Positions 18,154 through 27,990 of a stretch of 64,000 nucleotides of DNA are shown here, in pieces. The DNA is taken from contig FNUU01000006.1 of NCBI GenBank assembly GCA_900108205.1, forward strand, positions 1 through 64,000, read 5' to 3'. The notes under the pieces were generated by a model. The model ran no database searches. It saw nothing but the letters and a program-made list of their open reading frames with translations, and had not been told where the DNA came from. The DNA is from Eubacterium ruminantium. GTDB lineage: Bacteria > Bacillota > Clostridia > Lachnospirales > Lachnospiraceae. A program made the position numbers and the translations under genes. Position 1 is the first letter of the stretch; each line of letters begins with the position of its first letter.

Positions 18154-19740
18154 ATGCTATTGATGAATGATATAACCAAGATAACTATTATTTTTGCAGC
18201 TATCCTGGTTGTTCTGATGATCGTACTTATTGTGGTGACCGTCAAAGTACTGAAGGGCGGTAATTCCGACGGGGAAGAGGAAGAAGTAAGCGAATCTGTC
18301 AAGAGAGCCCTGAAGGATGAGTCGGAAGATGACGATGAAGAAGAGGATGACGATGAGTCGGAAGATGATGATCAAGATGACAACGATGATCAGGAAGGCG
18401 ACGATGAAGAGTCTGAAGAAGCAGAAAAGCCGGAAGAACCGGATGAAAAATCCGCAAAGAATATAAAAGGAAAGAAGAGCCGTAAAGCTGTGGAGGAAGA
18501 ACCACCGGTTCAGGAAACCATAAGTCTTGATGAGACTCAGGAAGAGATAGAAGAAGAGTCGGATGATGAATCAGATGAAGAAGATGATGATGATTCTGTT
18601 GATGAACCGACAGCTGATATTTCCGAAGCACAGGCGGCAGCAAAGAAGTATGATGAGGAATATGTTTCCGAAGATACTCAGGTAATGGATGATGTTGTTG
18701 ACAGATTAAATGATGAGATCGATGACGAGGATCTTGATTCGGAATATGCGGACAGTGCATTCGCACCGCAGAGCGTAGCAGACAGATTTGCAGCAAGTGT
18801 TGCTAAGGCAGACAGAAAGAAGAGAGCTGAATACGAATCTCGTAAGGGCATAAAGAACAGTGAGGAAGCCGAAGATAAGGTTATCATCAATAATGTTGCG
18901 GAGCCTTACGATGAAGAGGATGAGGAAGAAACAGCTGGAGCGGCTGATAAAATTTCAGCGGATGAATCAGAAGCTGCAGACAAGACTGAGTCAGGTGCAG
19001 TGGCTGATGACAGTGCATTTTCGGACAGTGCGTTCGGAGAACAGCCTGAATATGCAGAGGAGGAGAACATACATCCACTTCCTGTTACAGGCAATACCAT
19101 TCCGATAAATCCTGTGAATGTAGTCAATATTTCAACAGTTAATTCGGTTGATACAGTTAATACCAAGAATGAATCGGCCGGAATTAATGATATGAATGAG
19201 GTTAAGGATTTCCTTGAGGAAAATCCAAAGCCTAAGAAAAAGAAGAAAAAGATCAAGAAGAGCGAGAGAGAATTCGAGAAGAAGTTTGGCTTTGAACCGG
19301 AATTCGGCAGAGGAAAATATTACTGGTACAACAATCAGGATATTGAGAATCTGACAAAGAAGGAAGATATGTACTTCTACTGCCATTACTTCGATACTCC
19401 GGAAGATACTGTTAATTCACTTATCGTTGAGATGTATGACTGTGCCTTTGTAAGAACAGAGGAGATTCAGTATATCGCATACGGTGTAAGATTCAAATCC
19501 ATGAATTTCAGAACCATTATCAATACCAAGGAACATATTGATTTTGATAAGGATGAGGCTACAAAGACACCAACAAGCAATGATATGGATGTCATTTATG
19601 AAAAATGGTGCGGATATGTAGATAAGTTTATGGAGATCATAGTATTTAATGCACCTGACAGTATAAAGGATGAAATCATTGAAAGCCTTTATGAATACGG
19701 CAGAAATGATGTTGATACGCTCATGGTATCACCTGAATAA
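18154..19740 (+). CDS. Acidic membrane-anchored protein of unknown function
   Basis: 528 residues, family not recognised. A transmembrane helix (about 12-30) is followed by a very acidic, disordered region (about 40-340) with runs of Glu and Asp. A Lys-rich patch (KKKKKKIKK near 363) leads into a compact C-terminal domain (about 370-528) rich in aromatic residues (KYYWYNNQDIEN, MYFYCHYFDTPEDT). That domain looks folded and conserved, while the acidic part looks like a spacer. The gene is monocistronic, with its own promoter and a terminator. Ribosome site AAAGGAAAGG is about 10 bases from the chosen ATG; an ATG three codons on is possible. Confidence 0.7.
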   Translation: MLLMNDITKITIIFAAILVVLMIVLIVVTVKVLKGGNSDGEEEEVSESVKRALKDESEDDDEEEDDDESEDDDQDDNDDQEGDDEESEEAEKPEEPDEKSAKNIKGKKSRKAVEEEPPVQETISLDETQEEIEEESDDESDEEDDDDSVDEPTADISEAQAAAKKYDEEYVSEDTQVMDDVVDRLNDEIDDEDLDSEYADSAFAPQSVADRFAASVAKADRKKRAEYESRKGIKNSEEAEDKVIINNVAEPYDEEDEEETAGAADKISADESEAADKTESGAVADDSAFSDSAFGEQPEYAEEENIHPLPVTGNTIPINPVNVVNISTVNSVDTVNTKNESAGINDMNEVKDFLEENPKPKKKKKKIKKSEREFEKKFGFEPEFGRGKYYWYNNQDIENLTKKEDMYFYCHYFDTPEDTVNSLIVEMYDCAFVRTEEIQYIAYGVRFKSMNFRTIINTKEHIDFDKDEATKTPTSNDMDVIYEKWCGYVDKFMEIIVFNAPDSIKDEIIESLYEYGRNDVDTLMVSPE

Positions 19741-19771
19741 TAAGCTCAGGAATAAAAAATTTAAAATTTTT

Positions 19772-19801
19772 AACCGCTTCTGTTAAAGAGGCGGTTTTTT
19801 T
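19772..19801 (+). terminator. Terminator of the acidic protein gene
   Basis: AACCGCTTC (19772-19780) pairs with GAGGCGGTT (19788-19796) and is followed by TTTTTT. Confidence 0.9.
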
Positions 19802-19839
19802 GATGCGGTTTTGTTATATATGAGAGTATACAATATGCT

Positions 19840-20090
19840 CAAAATGACAGAATTAAATGACAGAATAAAAAGACAGAACAAAATGTCAGAATAAAACGGC
19901 AGAGCAAAACGGCAGAACAAAACTACAGAACAAAATGACAGACAGGAAAGACAGACAGGAATTACAGACAACAAGTACTTAAGACACAGAACAAAAGATT
20001 AAAACAACAGAGAACAACAAATAATAACAAACAAGAACAAAAAAAGAACAACAAAGAAAACATTTTAATCACAACCGTAAAAGGTCGAAA
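19840..20090 (+). repeat. Purine-rich low-complexity tract of degenerate GACAGAACAAAA units
   Basis: About 250 bp almost free of pyrimidine runs on this strand. It is built from 11-13-bp variants of GACAGAACAAAA that decay into AACAACAAA repeats towards the pheS T-box. No gene is seen. Confidence 0.75.
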
Positions 20091-20113
20091 AGGTCGAAAA
20101 TGGGAAAAATATA

Positions 20114-20141
20114 TTGACAAACCGTTCAGTTATGCTAGAAT
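20114..20141 (+). promoter_or_regulatory. Promoter of the pheS T-box leader
   Basis: TTGACA (20114-20119), a 16-bp spacer and TAGAAT (20136-20141); transcription would start near 20149. Confidence 0.75.
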
Positions 20142-20148
20142 GATTGCT

Positions 20149-20513
20149 GATAGCGTTTTGAATTTGAACATTTAATAACTGTGATGGTGCACAAAGAAGC
20201 TGTACTGCAGCAAGAGAGACGGAGTCGTCGGCTGGAAGCTCTGTTATGAAAAGGCAGTTTTTATATTCACACCGGAGTTGTATTTCTGAAATATGATATT
20301 TGTCCCTGAAACCGCCTGTGGTTAAAAGGTTGAGCGGATTGGAGAGTTCATAGTGTAGGAGATAACGTGGATGCGCGTTAAGCATATTGAGAGCCGGTTT
20401 TAAGAAAATACAGACGACATTATGTAAACTTTACAAACCGGAATGCGGGTGGTACCGCGGAACAGTAGATTTTCCGTCCCGAAGAGTTTTGAAGACTCTT
20501 CGGGATATTTTTG
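20149..20513 (+). promoter_or_regulatory. T-box riboswitch (tRNA-Phe sensing) upstream of pheS
   Basis: The diagnostic T-box sequence GGGTGGTACCGCGG is at 20447-20460, followed by a strong terminator stem and then pheS. The leader is about 365 nt, longer than most, with several hairpins before the T-box. A UUC triplet in GTATTTCTGAAAT (about 20278-20290) is a candidate phenylalanine specifier. In the family, uncharged tRNA binds the specifier and the TGG of the T-box, stabilises an antiterminator and turns on the synthetase. Confidence 0.92.
20478..20512 (+). terminator. Regulated terminator of the pheS T-box
   Basis: CCCGAAGAGT (20478-20487) pairs with ACTCTTCGGG (20495-20504), followed by ATATTTTTG. 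It competes with the T-box antiterminator. Confidence 0.9.
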
Positions 20514-20550
20514 TGATTAAACATTCTAAGACAAGGTAGGAGGAAAGAAA

Positions 20551-21570
20551 ATGAGCTTAGAACTTGGAAATATCAGAGATGAAGCAGTAAAACTTATTGA
20601 GGAATCAGAATCTCCTGAAAAACTTGACGAGATCAAAGTAGGATTCCTGGGTAAGAAAGGAAGACTTACAGAGATACTTAAGAGTATGAAGGATCTTCCG
20701 GCAGAGGAAAGACCAAAGGTTGGACAGAAGGTAAATGAAGTAAGAGCGCTTCTTGAAGCAAAACTCGAAGAAAAGAAGAAGGAAATGAACAGAACTCTTC
20801 TTCAGGCAAAAATGAAGAGAGAAACGATAGACGTAACCCTTCCGGGCAAGAGACAGATGAGAGGACACAGACATCCGAATCAGATCGCTCTTGAAGATCT
20901 CGAGAAGGTATTTATCGGCATGGGCTACCAGGTTGTTGAAGGACCGGAAGTTGAATATGACAAATATAATTTCGAGCTTTTGAATATCCCTGCAAATCAT
21001 CCTGCAAAGGACGAACAGGATACATTTTATATCACAAAAGATATTCTTCTCAGAACACAGACATCTTCGGTTCAGGCTCGTATTATGGAGAAGGGCGATC
21101 TTCCTATCAAGATCATTTCTCCTGGAAGAGTTTTCCGTTCAGATGAAGTTGATGCTACACATTCACCATCCTTCCATCAGGTAGAAGGACTTGTTGTTGG
21201 CAAGAACATAACCATGGCAGATCTTAAGGGAACTCTTGATCAGTTTGCCAAGAGCTTCTTTGGACCGGATACAAAAACAAAGCTTCGTCCACATCATTTC
21301 CCATTTACAGAGCCTTCAGCAGAGGTTGATGTAACCTGCTTCAAGTGCCACGGAAAGGGCTGTAATGTCTGCAAGGGTTCAGGCTGGATCGAGATTCTTG
21401 GATGCGGAATGGTTCATCCTCATGTATTAGAAATGTGCGGAATCGATCCTGAGGTTTATTCGGGATTTGCATTTGGTATCGGACTCGAAAGAGTAGCACT
21501 TCTGAAATATGAGATCGACGACATGAGACTTCTTTACGAAAATGATGTCAGATTTCTGAGCCAGTTCTAG
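20551..21570 (+). CDS. pheS: Phenylalanine--tRNA ligase alpha subunit
   Basis: 339 residues, normal for bacterial PheS. An N-terminal coiled coil (about 1-90) is followed by the class II catalytic core. Motif 2 is seen as [19 protein letters not shown] (about 191-209), motif 3 as [17 protein letters not shown] (about 307-323). A four-Cys stretch ([12 protein letters not shown], about 260) is typical of the family. It aminoacylates tRNA-Phe as an alpha2beta2 tetramer with PheT. The start follows AGGAGGAAAGAAA. The gene is under T-box control and separated from pheT by a 212-bp palindrome. Confidence 0.97.
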   Translation: MSLELGNIRDEAVKLIEESESPEKLDEIKVGFLGKKGRLTEILKSMKDLPAEERPKVGQKVNEVRALLEAKLEEKKKEMNRTLLQAKMKRETIDVTLPGKRQMRGHRHPNQIALEDLEKVFIGMGYQVVEGPEVEYDKYNFELLNIPANHPAKDEQDTFYITKDILLRTQTSSVQARIMEKGDLPIKIISPGRVFRSDEVDATHSPSFHQVEGLVVGKNITMADLKGTLDQFAKSFFGPDTKTKLRPHHFPFTEPSAEVDVTCFKCHGKGCNVCKGSGWIEILGCGMVHPHVLEMCGIDPEVYSGFAFGIGLERVALLKYEIDDMRLLYENDVRFLSQF

Positions 21571-21782
21571 TATATCGATTTCTAAATAACTACACCAAAT
21601 AACGTGCCTGTTTTCCCGAATAGCGCAGCACCAAAAGCCTCGGAATAGGTCTACACTACCGTTTCGGTCGGTGCTAAACATGTGCCACCGGCACATATCA
21701 CCAACTATTCCTACGTTTTTGATACTGCACTCTCGGAAAAACATTCTACGTTATTGGTCCGGTTATTTTAGAAACGATATAC
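21571..21782. repeat. 212-bp imperfect palindrome between pheS and pheT
   Basis: The whole pheS-pheT gap folds on itself. TATATCGATTTCTAAATAAC at the left matches the reverse complement of GTTATTTTAGAAACGATATA at the right, and pairing goes on inwards (TGTTTTCCCGA with TCGGAAAAACA, CGGAATAGG with CTATTCCTACG). It starts directly after the pheS stop. Fragments of the same sequence occur at 31966-31997, 39115-39152 and 41138-41163. It resembles a non-autonomous MITE-like element, and as RNA would be a long hairpin that might weaken pheT expression. Confidence 0.85.
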
Positions 21783-21873
21783 TGGTACATGATAATAATA
21801 TGAATGGTATTTCATAATTAAGCAGAATAATTTGCGGTATTGTGAATCATATGATGAGAATAGGAGATAAATA

Positions 21874-24306
21874 ATGAATACACCAATTTCATGGATAAAA
21901 GCATATGTTCCTGATCTTGATATGCCGGTTCAGGAATTTGTAGATAAGATAACACTTTCAGGCTCCCATGTGGAGAATTATAAAGAATATGATAAAAACC
22001 TTGAGAAGATCGTTGTAGGTAAGGTACTTAAGGTTGAAAAGCATCCGGACGCTGATAAGCTTGTTGTATGTCAGGTGGATGTCGGAGCCGATGAGCCTAT
22101 ACAGATTGTTACAGGAGCTCCGAATGTATTTGAAGGAGCACTGGTTCCTACAGTTCTTGATGGCGGTCGTGTAGCAGGCGGACATGATGGCGGAGAGCTT
22201 CCAAAGGATGGAATTAAGATCAAGAAGGGCAAGCTCAGAGGCGTGGAATCATTTGGTATGATGTGTGCCATAGAAGAGCTTGGATCTTCAAGAGATATGT
22301 ATCCTGAAGCGCCGGAAAACGGCATTTATATCTTCGGAGAGGATTCCGGAGTTAAGCCTGGAGATGACGCTGTCGAAGCACTTGGACTTCATGATGCAAA
22401 TGTTGAATATGAGATCACTTCCAACAGAGTAGACTGCTTCTCGATCATTGGTATGGCAAGAGAAGCCGCAGCAACATTTGATCTTCCATTTGTTCCTCCT
22501 GTTGTAAACGTAAAGGAAGAAAGCAGCGAGAAAACAAGTGATTATATCGATGTTGAGATAAAGGATACAGATCTTTGTAAGAGATATATCGCAAGAGTTG
22601 TAAAAAATGTAAAGATCGGACCATCTCCAAAGTGGATGCAGCAGAGACTTCGTTCACAGGGTATCCGTTCTATTAATAATATAGTTGACATAACTAATTA
22701 TATCATGGAAGAGTACGGTCAGCCTATGCATGCCTTCGACCTTGATACAATTGCCGGAAATAAGATCATAGTAAGACGTGCTTCTGAGGGTGAGAAGTTC
22801 ACTACCCTTGATGGACAGGAGAGAATCCTTGATAATAATGTTCTTATGATCTGTGACGCTGAGAAGGAAGTAGCAATCGCAGGTATCATGGGCGGTGAGA
22901 ATTCAATGGTTACTGACAACATGACCACACTTCTTTTTGAAGCAGCTACATTCGACGGAACTAATATCAGACTTTCCTCTAAGAGAGTAGGACTTCGTAC
23001 AGAAGCTTCAAGCACATTTGAGAAGGGCCTTGATCCAAATCTTGCAGAGGAAGCAATCAACAGAGCCTGCCAGCTTATTGAGGAAATGGGCTGCGGAGAA
23101 GTTCTTCAGGGAATGGTTGATGTATATCCGGAACCGGTTAAGCCATGGACACTTCCATTTGAGCCTGAGAAAATGAATGCACTTCTCGGAACAGAAATCC
23201 CTGAAGCAGATATGCTTCACAGCTTTGATAAGCTTGGGCTTACCTATAACGAAGCAGAAAGAACACTTACAATACCAACCTACAGACAGGATCTTCACTG
23301 TATGGCAGACCTTGCAGAGGAAGCAGCAAGACTTTACGGATATGACAACATTCCGACTACCCTCCCTACAGCAAATGGTGGAATCGGCGGACTTACATTT
23401 GATCAGGAAATCACTGCCATGGCTAGAGATATTGCAGAAGCAAATGGTTTCTCAGGCGGTATGACATATTCCTTTGAAAGTCCGAAGGTATTTGATAAGC
23501 TTCTTATACCGGAAGATTCAGAATACAGAAAAGCAGTTAAGATCAGCAATCCGCTGGGTGAAGATTTCAGCATCATGCGTACAGTTTCACTTAACGGTAT
23601 GCTTACATCACTGGCTACAAACTATAACAGAAGAAATAAAAATGTAAGACTTTATGAGCTGGGCAATATTTACCTTCCAAAGGCACTCCCGCTTACAGAG
23701 CTTCCTTCAGAGAGAATGGTAATGACTCTTGGAATGTATGGAGAAGGAGATTTCTTCACCCTTAAGGGAGTTGTAGAAGAACTTACAGAAAAGCTTGGCT
23801 TCTTTGACAGCGTTGATTATGAGCCGGTAAGCAGCTTCCCATTTCTTCATCCGGGACGTCAGGCTGAGATTGTTAAAGGCGATCTTAAGATCGGTTATAT
23901 CGGTCAGGTTCATCCGGAAGCAGTTATGAACTATGACATGAAGGATGATGTTTACGTAGCAGTTCTCTATATGGATATTATAACAATGCTCGCTGACTTC
24001 GACATCAAGTACAGCGGCATCGCAAAATTCCCTGGAAGCAGCCGTGACCTTGCACTTGTATGTGATAAGTCAGAATTTGTCGGCAGACTTGAGAAGATCA
24101 TTAAGAAAAATGGCGGAAAGATACTTGAGCATGTCTCACTCTTCGACGTATATGAAGGTGACCAGGTTCCGGAAGGTAAGAAATCCGTAGCGTTCTCGCT
24201 CCATTTCAGAGCCCTTGACAGAACCCTTTCCGACGCAGAAGTTAACGCTTCTGTCGACAAGATCCTCAAGGAACTCGGCAAGCAGGGCATCGAACTCAGA
24301 GCGTAA
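21874..24306 (+). CDS. pheT: Phenylalanine--tRNA ligase beta subunit
   Basis: 810 residues, full length. The EMAP-like tRNA-binding domain covers about 40-150 (VGKVLKVEKHPDADKL at the start). The B3/B4 editing domain (about 205-385, with MQQRLRSQGIRSINNIVD) comes next, then B5, the inactive catalytic-like core and a C-terminal anticodon-binding FDX-ACB domain (about 715-810, from KYSGIAKFPGSSRDLALV). It works with PheS and removes misacylated Tyr. The start is preceded by AGGAGATAAATA. There is no terminator between the two genes apart from the palindrome, so they are probably one operon. Confidence 0.97.
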   Translation: MNTPISWIKAYVPDLDMPVQEFVDKITLSGSHVENYKEYDKNLEKIVVGKVLKVEKHPDADKLVVCQVDVGADEPIQIVTGAPNVFEGALVPTVLDGGRVAGGHDGGELPKDGIKIKKGKLRGVESFGMMCAIEELGSSRDMYPEAPENGIYIFGEDSGVKPGDDAVEALGLHDANVEYEITSNRVDCFSIIGMAREAAATFDLPFVPPVVNVKEESSEKTSDYIDVEIKDTDLCKRYIARVVKNVKIGPSPKWMQQRLRSQGIRSINNIVDITNYIMEEYGQPMHAFDLDTIAGNKIIVRRASEGEKFTTLDGQERILDNNVLMICDAEKEVAIAGIMGGENSMVTDNMTTLLFEAATFDGTNIRLSSKRVGLRTEASSTFEKGLDPNLAEEAINRACQLIEEMGCGEVLQGMVDVYPEPVKPWTLPFEPEKMNALLGTEIPEADMLHSFDKLGLTYNEAERTLTIPTYRQDLHCMADLAEEAARLYGYDNIPTTLPTANGGIGGLTFDQEITAMARDIAEANGFSGGMTYSFESPKVFDKLLIPEDSEYRKAVKISNPLGEDFSIMRTVSLNGMLTSLATNYNRRNKNVRLYELGNIYLPKALPLTELPSERMVMTLGMYGEGDFFTLKGVVEELTEKLGFFDSVDYEPVSSFPFLHPGRQAEIVKGDLKIGYIGQVHPEAVMNYDMKDDVYVAVLYMDIITMLADFDIKYSGIAKFPGSSRDLALVCDKSEFVGRLEKIIKKNGGKILEHVSLFDVYEGDQVPEGKKSVAFSLHFRALDRTLSDAEVNASVDKILKELGKQGIELRA

Positions 24307-24432
24307 ATATTCCGAAACTTGTGGTGTTGAGAAATTCAAAAATACACACAAGTTATTTGACGTAGTTATTTAGAAAGAGATTAACCGAGTTTATTTCAAA
24401 ATAGAGTTATTGTTATGTTTTAAAAATAAGTG
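24307..24432. other. A/T-rich gap after pheT
   Basis: No gene or clear terminator is seen in these 126 bp before the hairpin array. Confidence 0.4.
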
Positions 24433-24866
24433 AGGCAGATATATGTTTTGTTTAATGACAAAGCGCGAGCGGTTCCCGAGTGAAATATATGTACGCCGAA
24501 TTTATGATAAATATAAAAAAACGAGGCAGATATATGTTTCAATGAGAGGGCTTCCACAGCGCCGGTACTTAATGAGCAGACACGAAGTGGCTGAGAATTT
24601 AGTACCGCTGCGCGAGGACAAAGCGCAAGCGGCCCTCGAGTGAAACATATATCTGCCGAACGTATAGATAATATAAGATGCATGGCAGATGAATGTTCGA
24701 TGAACGGCCTGCGCGAATACAAAGCGCAAGCGGCCCTCGAGTGAAACATATATCTGACGAACGCATAGAGAATATAATAATACATGGCAGATAAATGTTC
24801 GATGAACGACCTGCGCGAATACAAAGCGCGAGCGGCCCTCGAGTGAAACATATATCTGCCGAACGT
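24433..24866. repeat. Array of four hairpin elements upstream of queA
   Basis: Each element is bounded by inverted copies of GGCAGATATATGTTTCA and holds a core ACAAAGCGCAAGCGGCCCTC. Cores start near 24458, 24618, 24719 and 24821; the last three are about 102 bp apart. The second element (24525-24658) is longer, with an inner inverted repeat GGTACT/AGTACC. The elements are separated by A/T-rich spacers. The last one ends about 14 bp before the queA start codon, so it lies in the queA 5' region. Confidence 0.85.
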
Positions 24867-24879
24867 ATGGAGATACAGT

Positions 24880-25905
24880 ATGAATGTTTCAGATTTTAAT
24901 TACGAATTACCTCAGGAGCTGATTGCTCAGGATCCACTTCTGAAGCGCAGCGATTCCCGCCTTATGGTAGTTCATCGCGATACAGGCGAGATAGAACATA
25001 AGCACTTCAGCGATGTTATCGATTACCTGAATCCCGGAGACTGCCTTGTGATAAATGAAACAAAGGTTATCCCTGCCCGTCTCATGGGTGTCAAGGAAGA
25101 AACAGGAGCAGTGATAGAAGTACTGCTGCTGAAGAATAAAGGAGACAATGTATGGGAGACACTGGTAAAGCCCGGCAAGAAGATGAAACCCGGCGCAGTT
25201 GTTTCATTTGGCAACGGAATCCTGAAAGGTGAAGTACAGGAAGTTGTGGAGGACGGTAACAGACTTATAAAATTCCACTACGAAGGAATCTGGGAAGAAA
25301 TCCTCGACAGCCTCGGAGAAATGCCGCTCCCACCGTATATAACACACAAACTTGAAGATAAAAACCGCTATCAGACAGTATATGCCAAGAACAGCGGTTC
25401 CGCAGCAGCCCCTACAGCCGGACTGCATTTTACCGAAGAACTCCTTCAGAAGATAGAAAAAAAAGGCGTTAAGATAGCAAGACTTACACTTCATGTAGGA
25501 CTCGGTACCTTCAGACCTGTAAAGGTCACAACCATTGAAGAACATCATATGCATAGTGAGTTCTATATGATAAGTGAGGAATGCGCTGAGCTTGTAAATG
25601 AAACAAAGAAGCAGGGCGGCCGTATCATCGCTGTAGGAACTACCAGTACGAGAACTCTGGAGTCGGCTGCCGATGATGAGGGATACTTAAAAGCCTGCAG
25701 CGGCTGGACAGATATATTTATCTATCCGGGATATAAATTTAAATGTGTAAATTCTTTAATTACTAACTTCCATTTACCTGAATCAACGCTTATAATGTTG
25801 GTATCAGCATTTTATGACAGAGAAAAGGTACTTGATGCATATAAAGAAGCAGTGAAAGAAAAATACAGATTCTTTTCATTTGGTGATGCATCAATGTTTA
25901 TCTAA
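24880..25905 (+). CDS. queA: tRNA preQ1(34) S-adenosylmethionine ribosyltransferase-isomerase
   Basis: 341 residues, full length. It transfers the ribosyl part of SAM to preQ1 at the wobble position of tRNA and forms epoxyqueuosine. Family patterns are [13 protein letters not shown] at the N terminus, [11 protein letters not shown] (about 58), a run [14 protein letters not shown] (about 177-190) and [11 protein letters not shown] (about 206). The start at 24880 follows GGAGATACAGT and fits the conserved N terminus. No other queuosine gene is near. A hairpin array sits directly upstream. The GDPD gene follows after 40 bp. Confidence 0.97.
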   Translation: MNVSDFNYELPQELIAQDPLLKRSDSRLMVVHRDTGEIEHKHFSDVIDYLNPGDCLVINETKVIPARLMGVKEETGAVIEVLLLKNKGDNVWETLVKPGKKMKPGAVVSFGNGILKGEVQEVVEDGNRLIKFHYEGIWEEILDSLGEMPLPPYITHKLEDKNRYQTVYAKNSGSAAAPTAGLHFTEELLQKIEKKGVKIARLTLHVGLGTFRPVKVTTIEEHHMHSEFYMISEECAELVNETKKQGGRIIAVGTTSTRTLESAADDEGYLKACSGWTDIFIYPGYKFKCVNSLITNFHLPESTLIMLVSAFYDREKVLDAYKEAVKEKYRFFSFGDASMFI

Positions 25906-25945
25906 AGCAATTAATCTGTTCGGGGGATGACAAGAAGGTAGTTAC

Positions 25946-27832
25946 ATGAAGGGCTTGAGGGAAACATCTAAACTGATCAAGCGTAATGCTTTAACAATTA
26001 TGGTATATGAACTGCTTATGCGTCTTATCGCATATGCAGCTCTTATACCTATGCTTTATGCCCTTGTAAATGTTGCTGTTAAATGTGCAGGCGTAAATTA
26101 TCTCTATAAAGCCAATATCGCCAAATTCTTTAAAGCACCAACAACATTTTTATTCTTTATTCTGATCGTTTTCATATATGCATTTATGAATTTTATAAAT
26201 ATCTGTGGTGTTATCATAGCTATAGATTATTCCAAGAGAGGCAGGAAGATAAAAATCTACAGGCTGTTTTTCAGCAGCTTGAAACGCGGATTTGCCGTAC
26301 TCAGGCCGAAAAATTTCCCGATACTCTTTTTTTCAATATTTCTGCTTCCGCTCAGCAGTCTGGCATTAACCTCTATGTCACTGCTCAATATCAAGATTCC
26401 GGGCTATATTGTCAGCTATCTTAAAAAGCAGAAGGTTATGATGAATGTCACTATGATATGCTACGCAGTGGTCAGTCTCATATCATTTGGACTTATCTAT
26501 ATGATCCATATTTATGTCCTTAAGCGCTGCAGTTTTAAAAAAGCAGCAAGAAAGAGCCTGGAGATGCTGAAAAAAGGTGGAATTCGGAAGATAATCGGAA
26601 TTATTCTTACAAATGCTCTGGTTATATTTCTGATATTCTTCTTAAGCGGTTATATGGCTGATTTACTTCAGAAATTTCTGAAACTGCTGGGATATTCAAA
26701 ATCCTACAAGTATATAATCTATAAGGCTACCGTAAATGTAAATTCATTTTTCTATCTGATCCTTGTATTTTTTGTGTTTCCGATCCTTTTTGGATACATA
26801 AGTGTTCAGTATTACAATAATCTGGAAGCAGTTGAGAAAGAAGAAATAGAGGAGGAGAAGAGAAAAACAAGGGATGCTGCAAAAGAAAAACATCGTGATC
26901 AGAAAAAATACAGGATATACAGAAAACCTGACCGCCATGTGGATCCGGTAAGAGCCAGACTTTACGAGAGAGCAGTGTTTGTCATGATAATCATGATAGT
27001 ACTGGTGCTGGACGTGGCATATTATGTATTGGTAAAGATCAATCTTATCAGCCTTCATGCCGCTCACCTGAATACCGCAGTTGTAACTGCTCATAGAGGA
27101 GATGCAAAGCATGCTCCGGAGAATACACTTGCCGCTTTCAGGCTTGCCATCGAGAACGGCGCAGATGTAGTGGAACTGGATGTCAGAGAAACTCTGGATG
27201 GAGAGATAGTGGTATGCCATGATAAAAACCTCTCCAGAACCACGGGAGTGGACGCAAATGTTGAAGATATGACATTTGAAGAACTGCGCAAGCTGTCTGC
27301 CAGTGGTAAATTTGAAGATAAATACCCGGATGAGAAGATTCCGACCCTCAGAGAAGCTATAGAGGTGGTCGAAGCTCCGGTGGGACTGAATATAGAGCTT
27401 AAGCCCGATGACGCAAATAAGCATTTGGAAGAAGGGGTTGTTGCCCTGGTGGAAGAATATGATCTGTACGACAGATGTGTAGTCACGTCGCTCAGTTATA
27501 AGGCAATCCGTAAGATCAAGCAGCTGGACAGCAGGATCAAAACAGTTTACGTAATGTCAGTTGCCGGCGGAAACTATTATGATCTGAAATATGCGGATGC
27601 CTACAGTATAAATTATAAATATGTTGATAACGTGATAGTTAGAAATATCCATAACAGAGGTAAGGAAGTCTATGTATGGACTATAAACAATAAGACCAAT
27701 CTTGAAAATATGATGCTTCTTGACGTGGACAATATTATCACCGATGATCCCGGAATGGTAAAAGATTCCATGTATGAAACCTACAGCGGGGGACTCTTCT
27801 CCTATATCGTGAGAAGATTTGCTTTCAGGTAA
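25946..27832 (+). CDS. Membrane glycerophosphodiester phosphodiesterase
   Basis: 628 residues. Residues 1-370 hold about eight transmembrane segments, the last near 348-368; the pattern agrees with the GPDPase membrane domain family. The C-terminal third (about 379-615) is a complete GDPD domain: AHRGDAKHAPENT with the first catalytic His, VELDVRETLDG with the metal ligands, then CHDKNL with the second His. It would hydrolyse glycerophosphodiesters from phospholipid turnover or polyglycerophosphate at the outer face. A cytoplasmic Lys/Arg-rich loop separates the bundle from the last helix. It may be co-transcribed with queA, but the functions are unrelated. Confidence 0.92.
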   Translation: MKGLRETSKLIKRNALTIMVYELLMRLIAYAALIPMLYALVNVAVKCAGVNYLYKANIAKFFKAPTTFLFFILIVFIYAFMNFINICGVIIAIDYSKRGRKIKIYRLFFSSLKRGFAVLRPKNFPILFFSIFLLPLSSLALTSMSLLNIKIPGYIVSYLKKQKVMMNVTMICYAVVSLISFGLIYMIHIYVLKRCSFKKAARKSLEMLKKGGIRKIIGIILTNALVIFLIFFLSGYMADLLQKFLKLLGYSKSYKYIIYKATVNVNSFFYLILVFFVFPILFGYISVQYYNNLEAVEKEEIEEEKRKTRDAAKEKHRDQKKYRIYRKPDRHVDPVRARLYERAVFVMIIMIVLVLDVAYYVLVKINLISLHAAHLNTAVVTAHRGDAKHAPENTLAAFRLAIENGADVVELDVRETLDGEIVVCHDKNLSRTTGVDANVEDMTFEELRKLSASGKFEDKYPDEKIPTLREAIEVVEAPVGLNIELKPDDANKHLEEGVVALVEEYDLYDRCVVTSLSYKAIRKIKQLDSRIKTVYVMSVAGGNYYDLKYADAYSINYKYVDNVIVRNIHNRGKEVYVWTINNKTNLENMMLLDVDNIITDDPGMVKDSMYETYSGGLFSYIVRRFAFR

Positions 27833-27990
27833 GAAAATTGTAATATCAAGTGTTTTATGGTATATTTATATATGTAAAAACATTGCACTTACCAGGGATA
27901 AATGTTGCAGAATATTAACCGATATCTGTATGCGTGCATAAGAAGTATAATAGATGTAACCGGTTAAAAAATAATAATGAGAAAGACCAT

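Noticed and set aside
24443-24643. 66-residue ORF in the hairpin array
   Set aside because: It lies in repeat DNA, has no ribosome site, and its codons follow the repeat and not a protein pattern.
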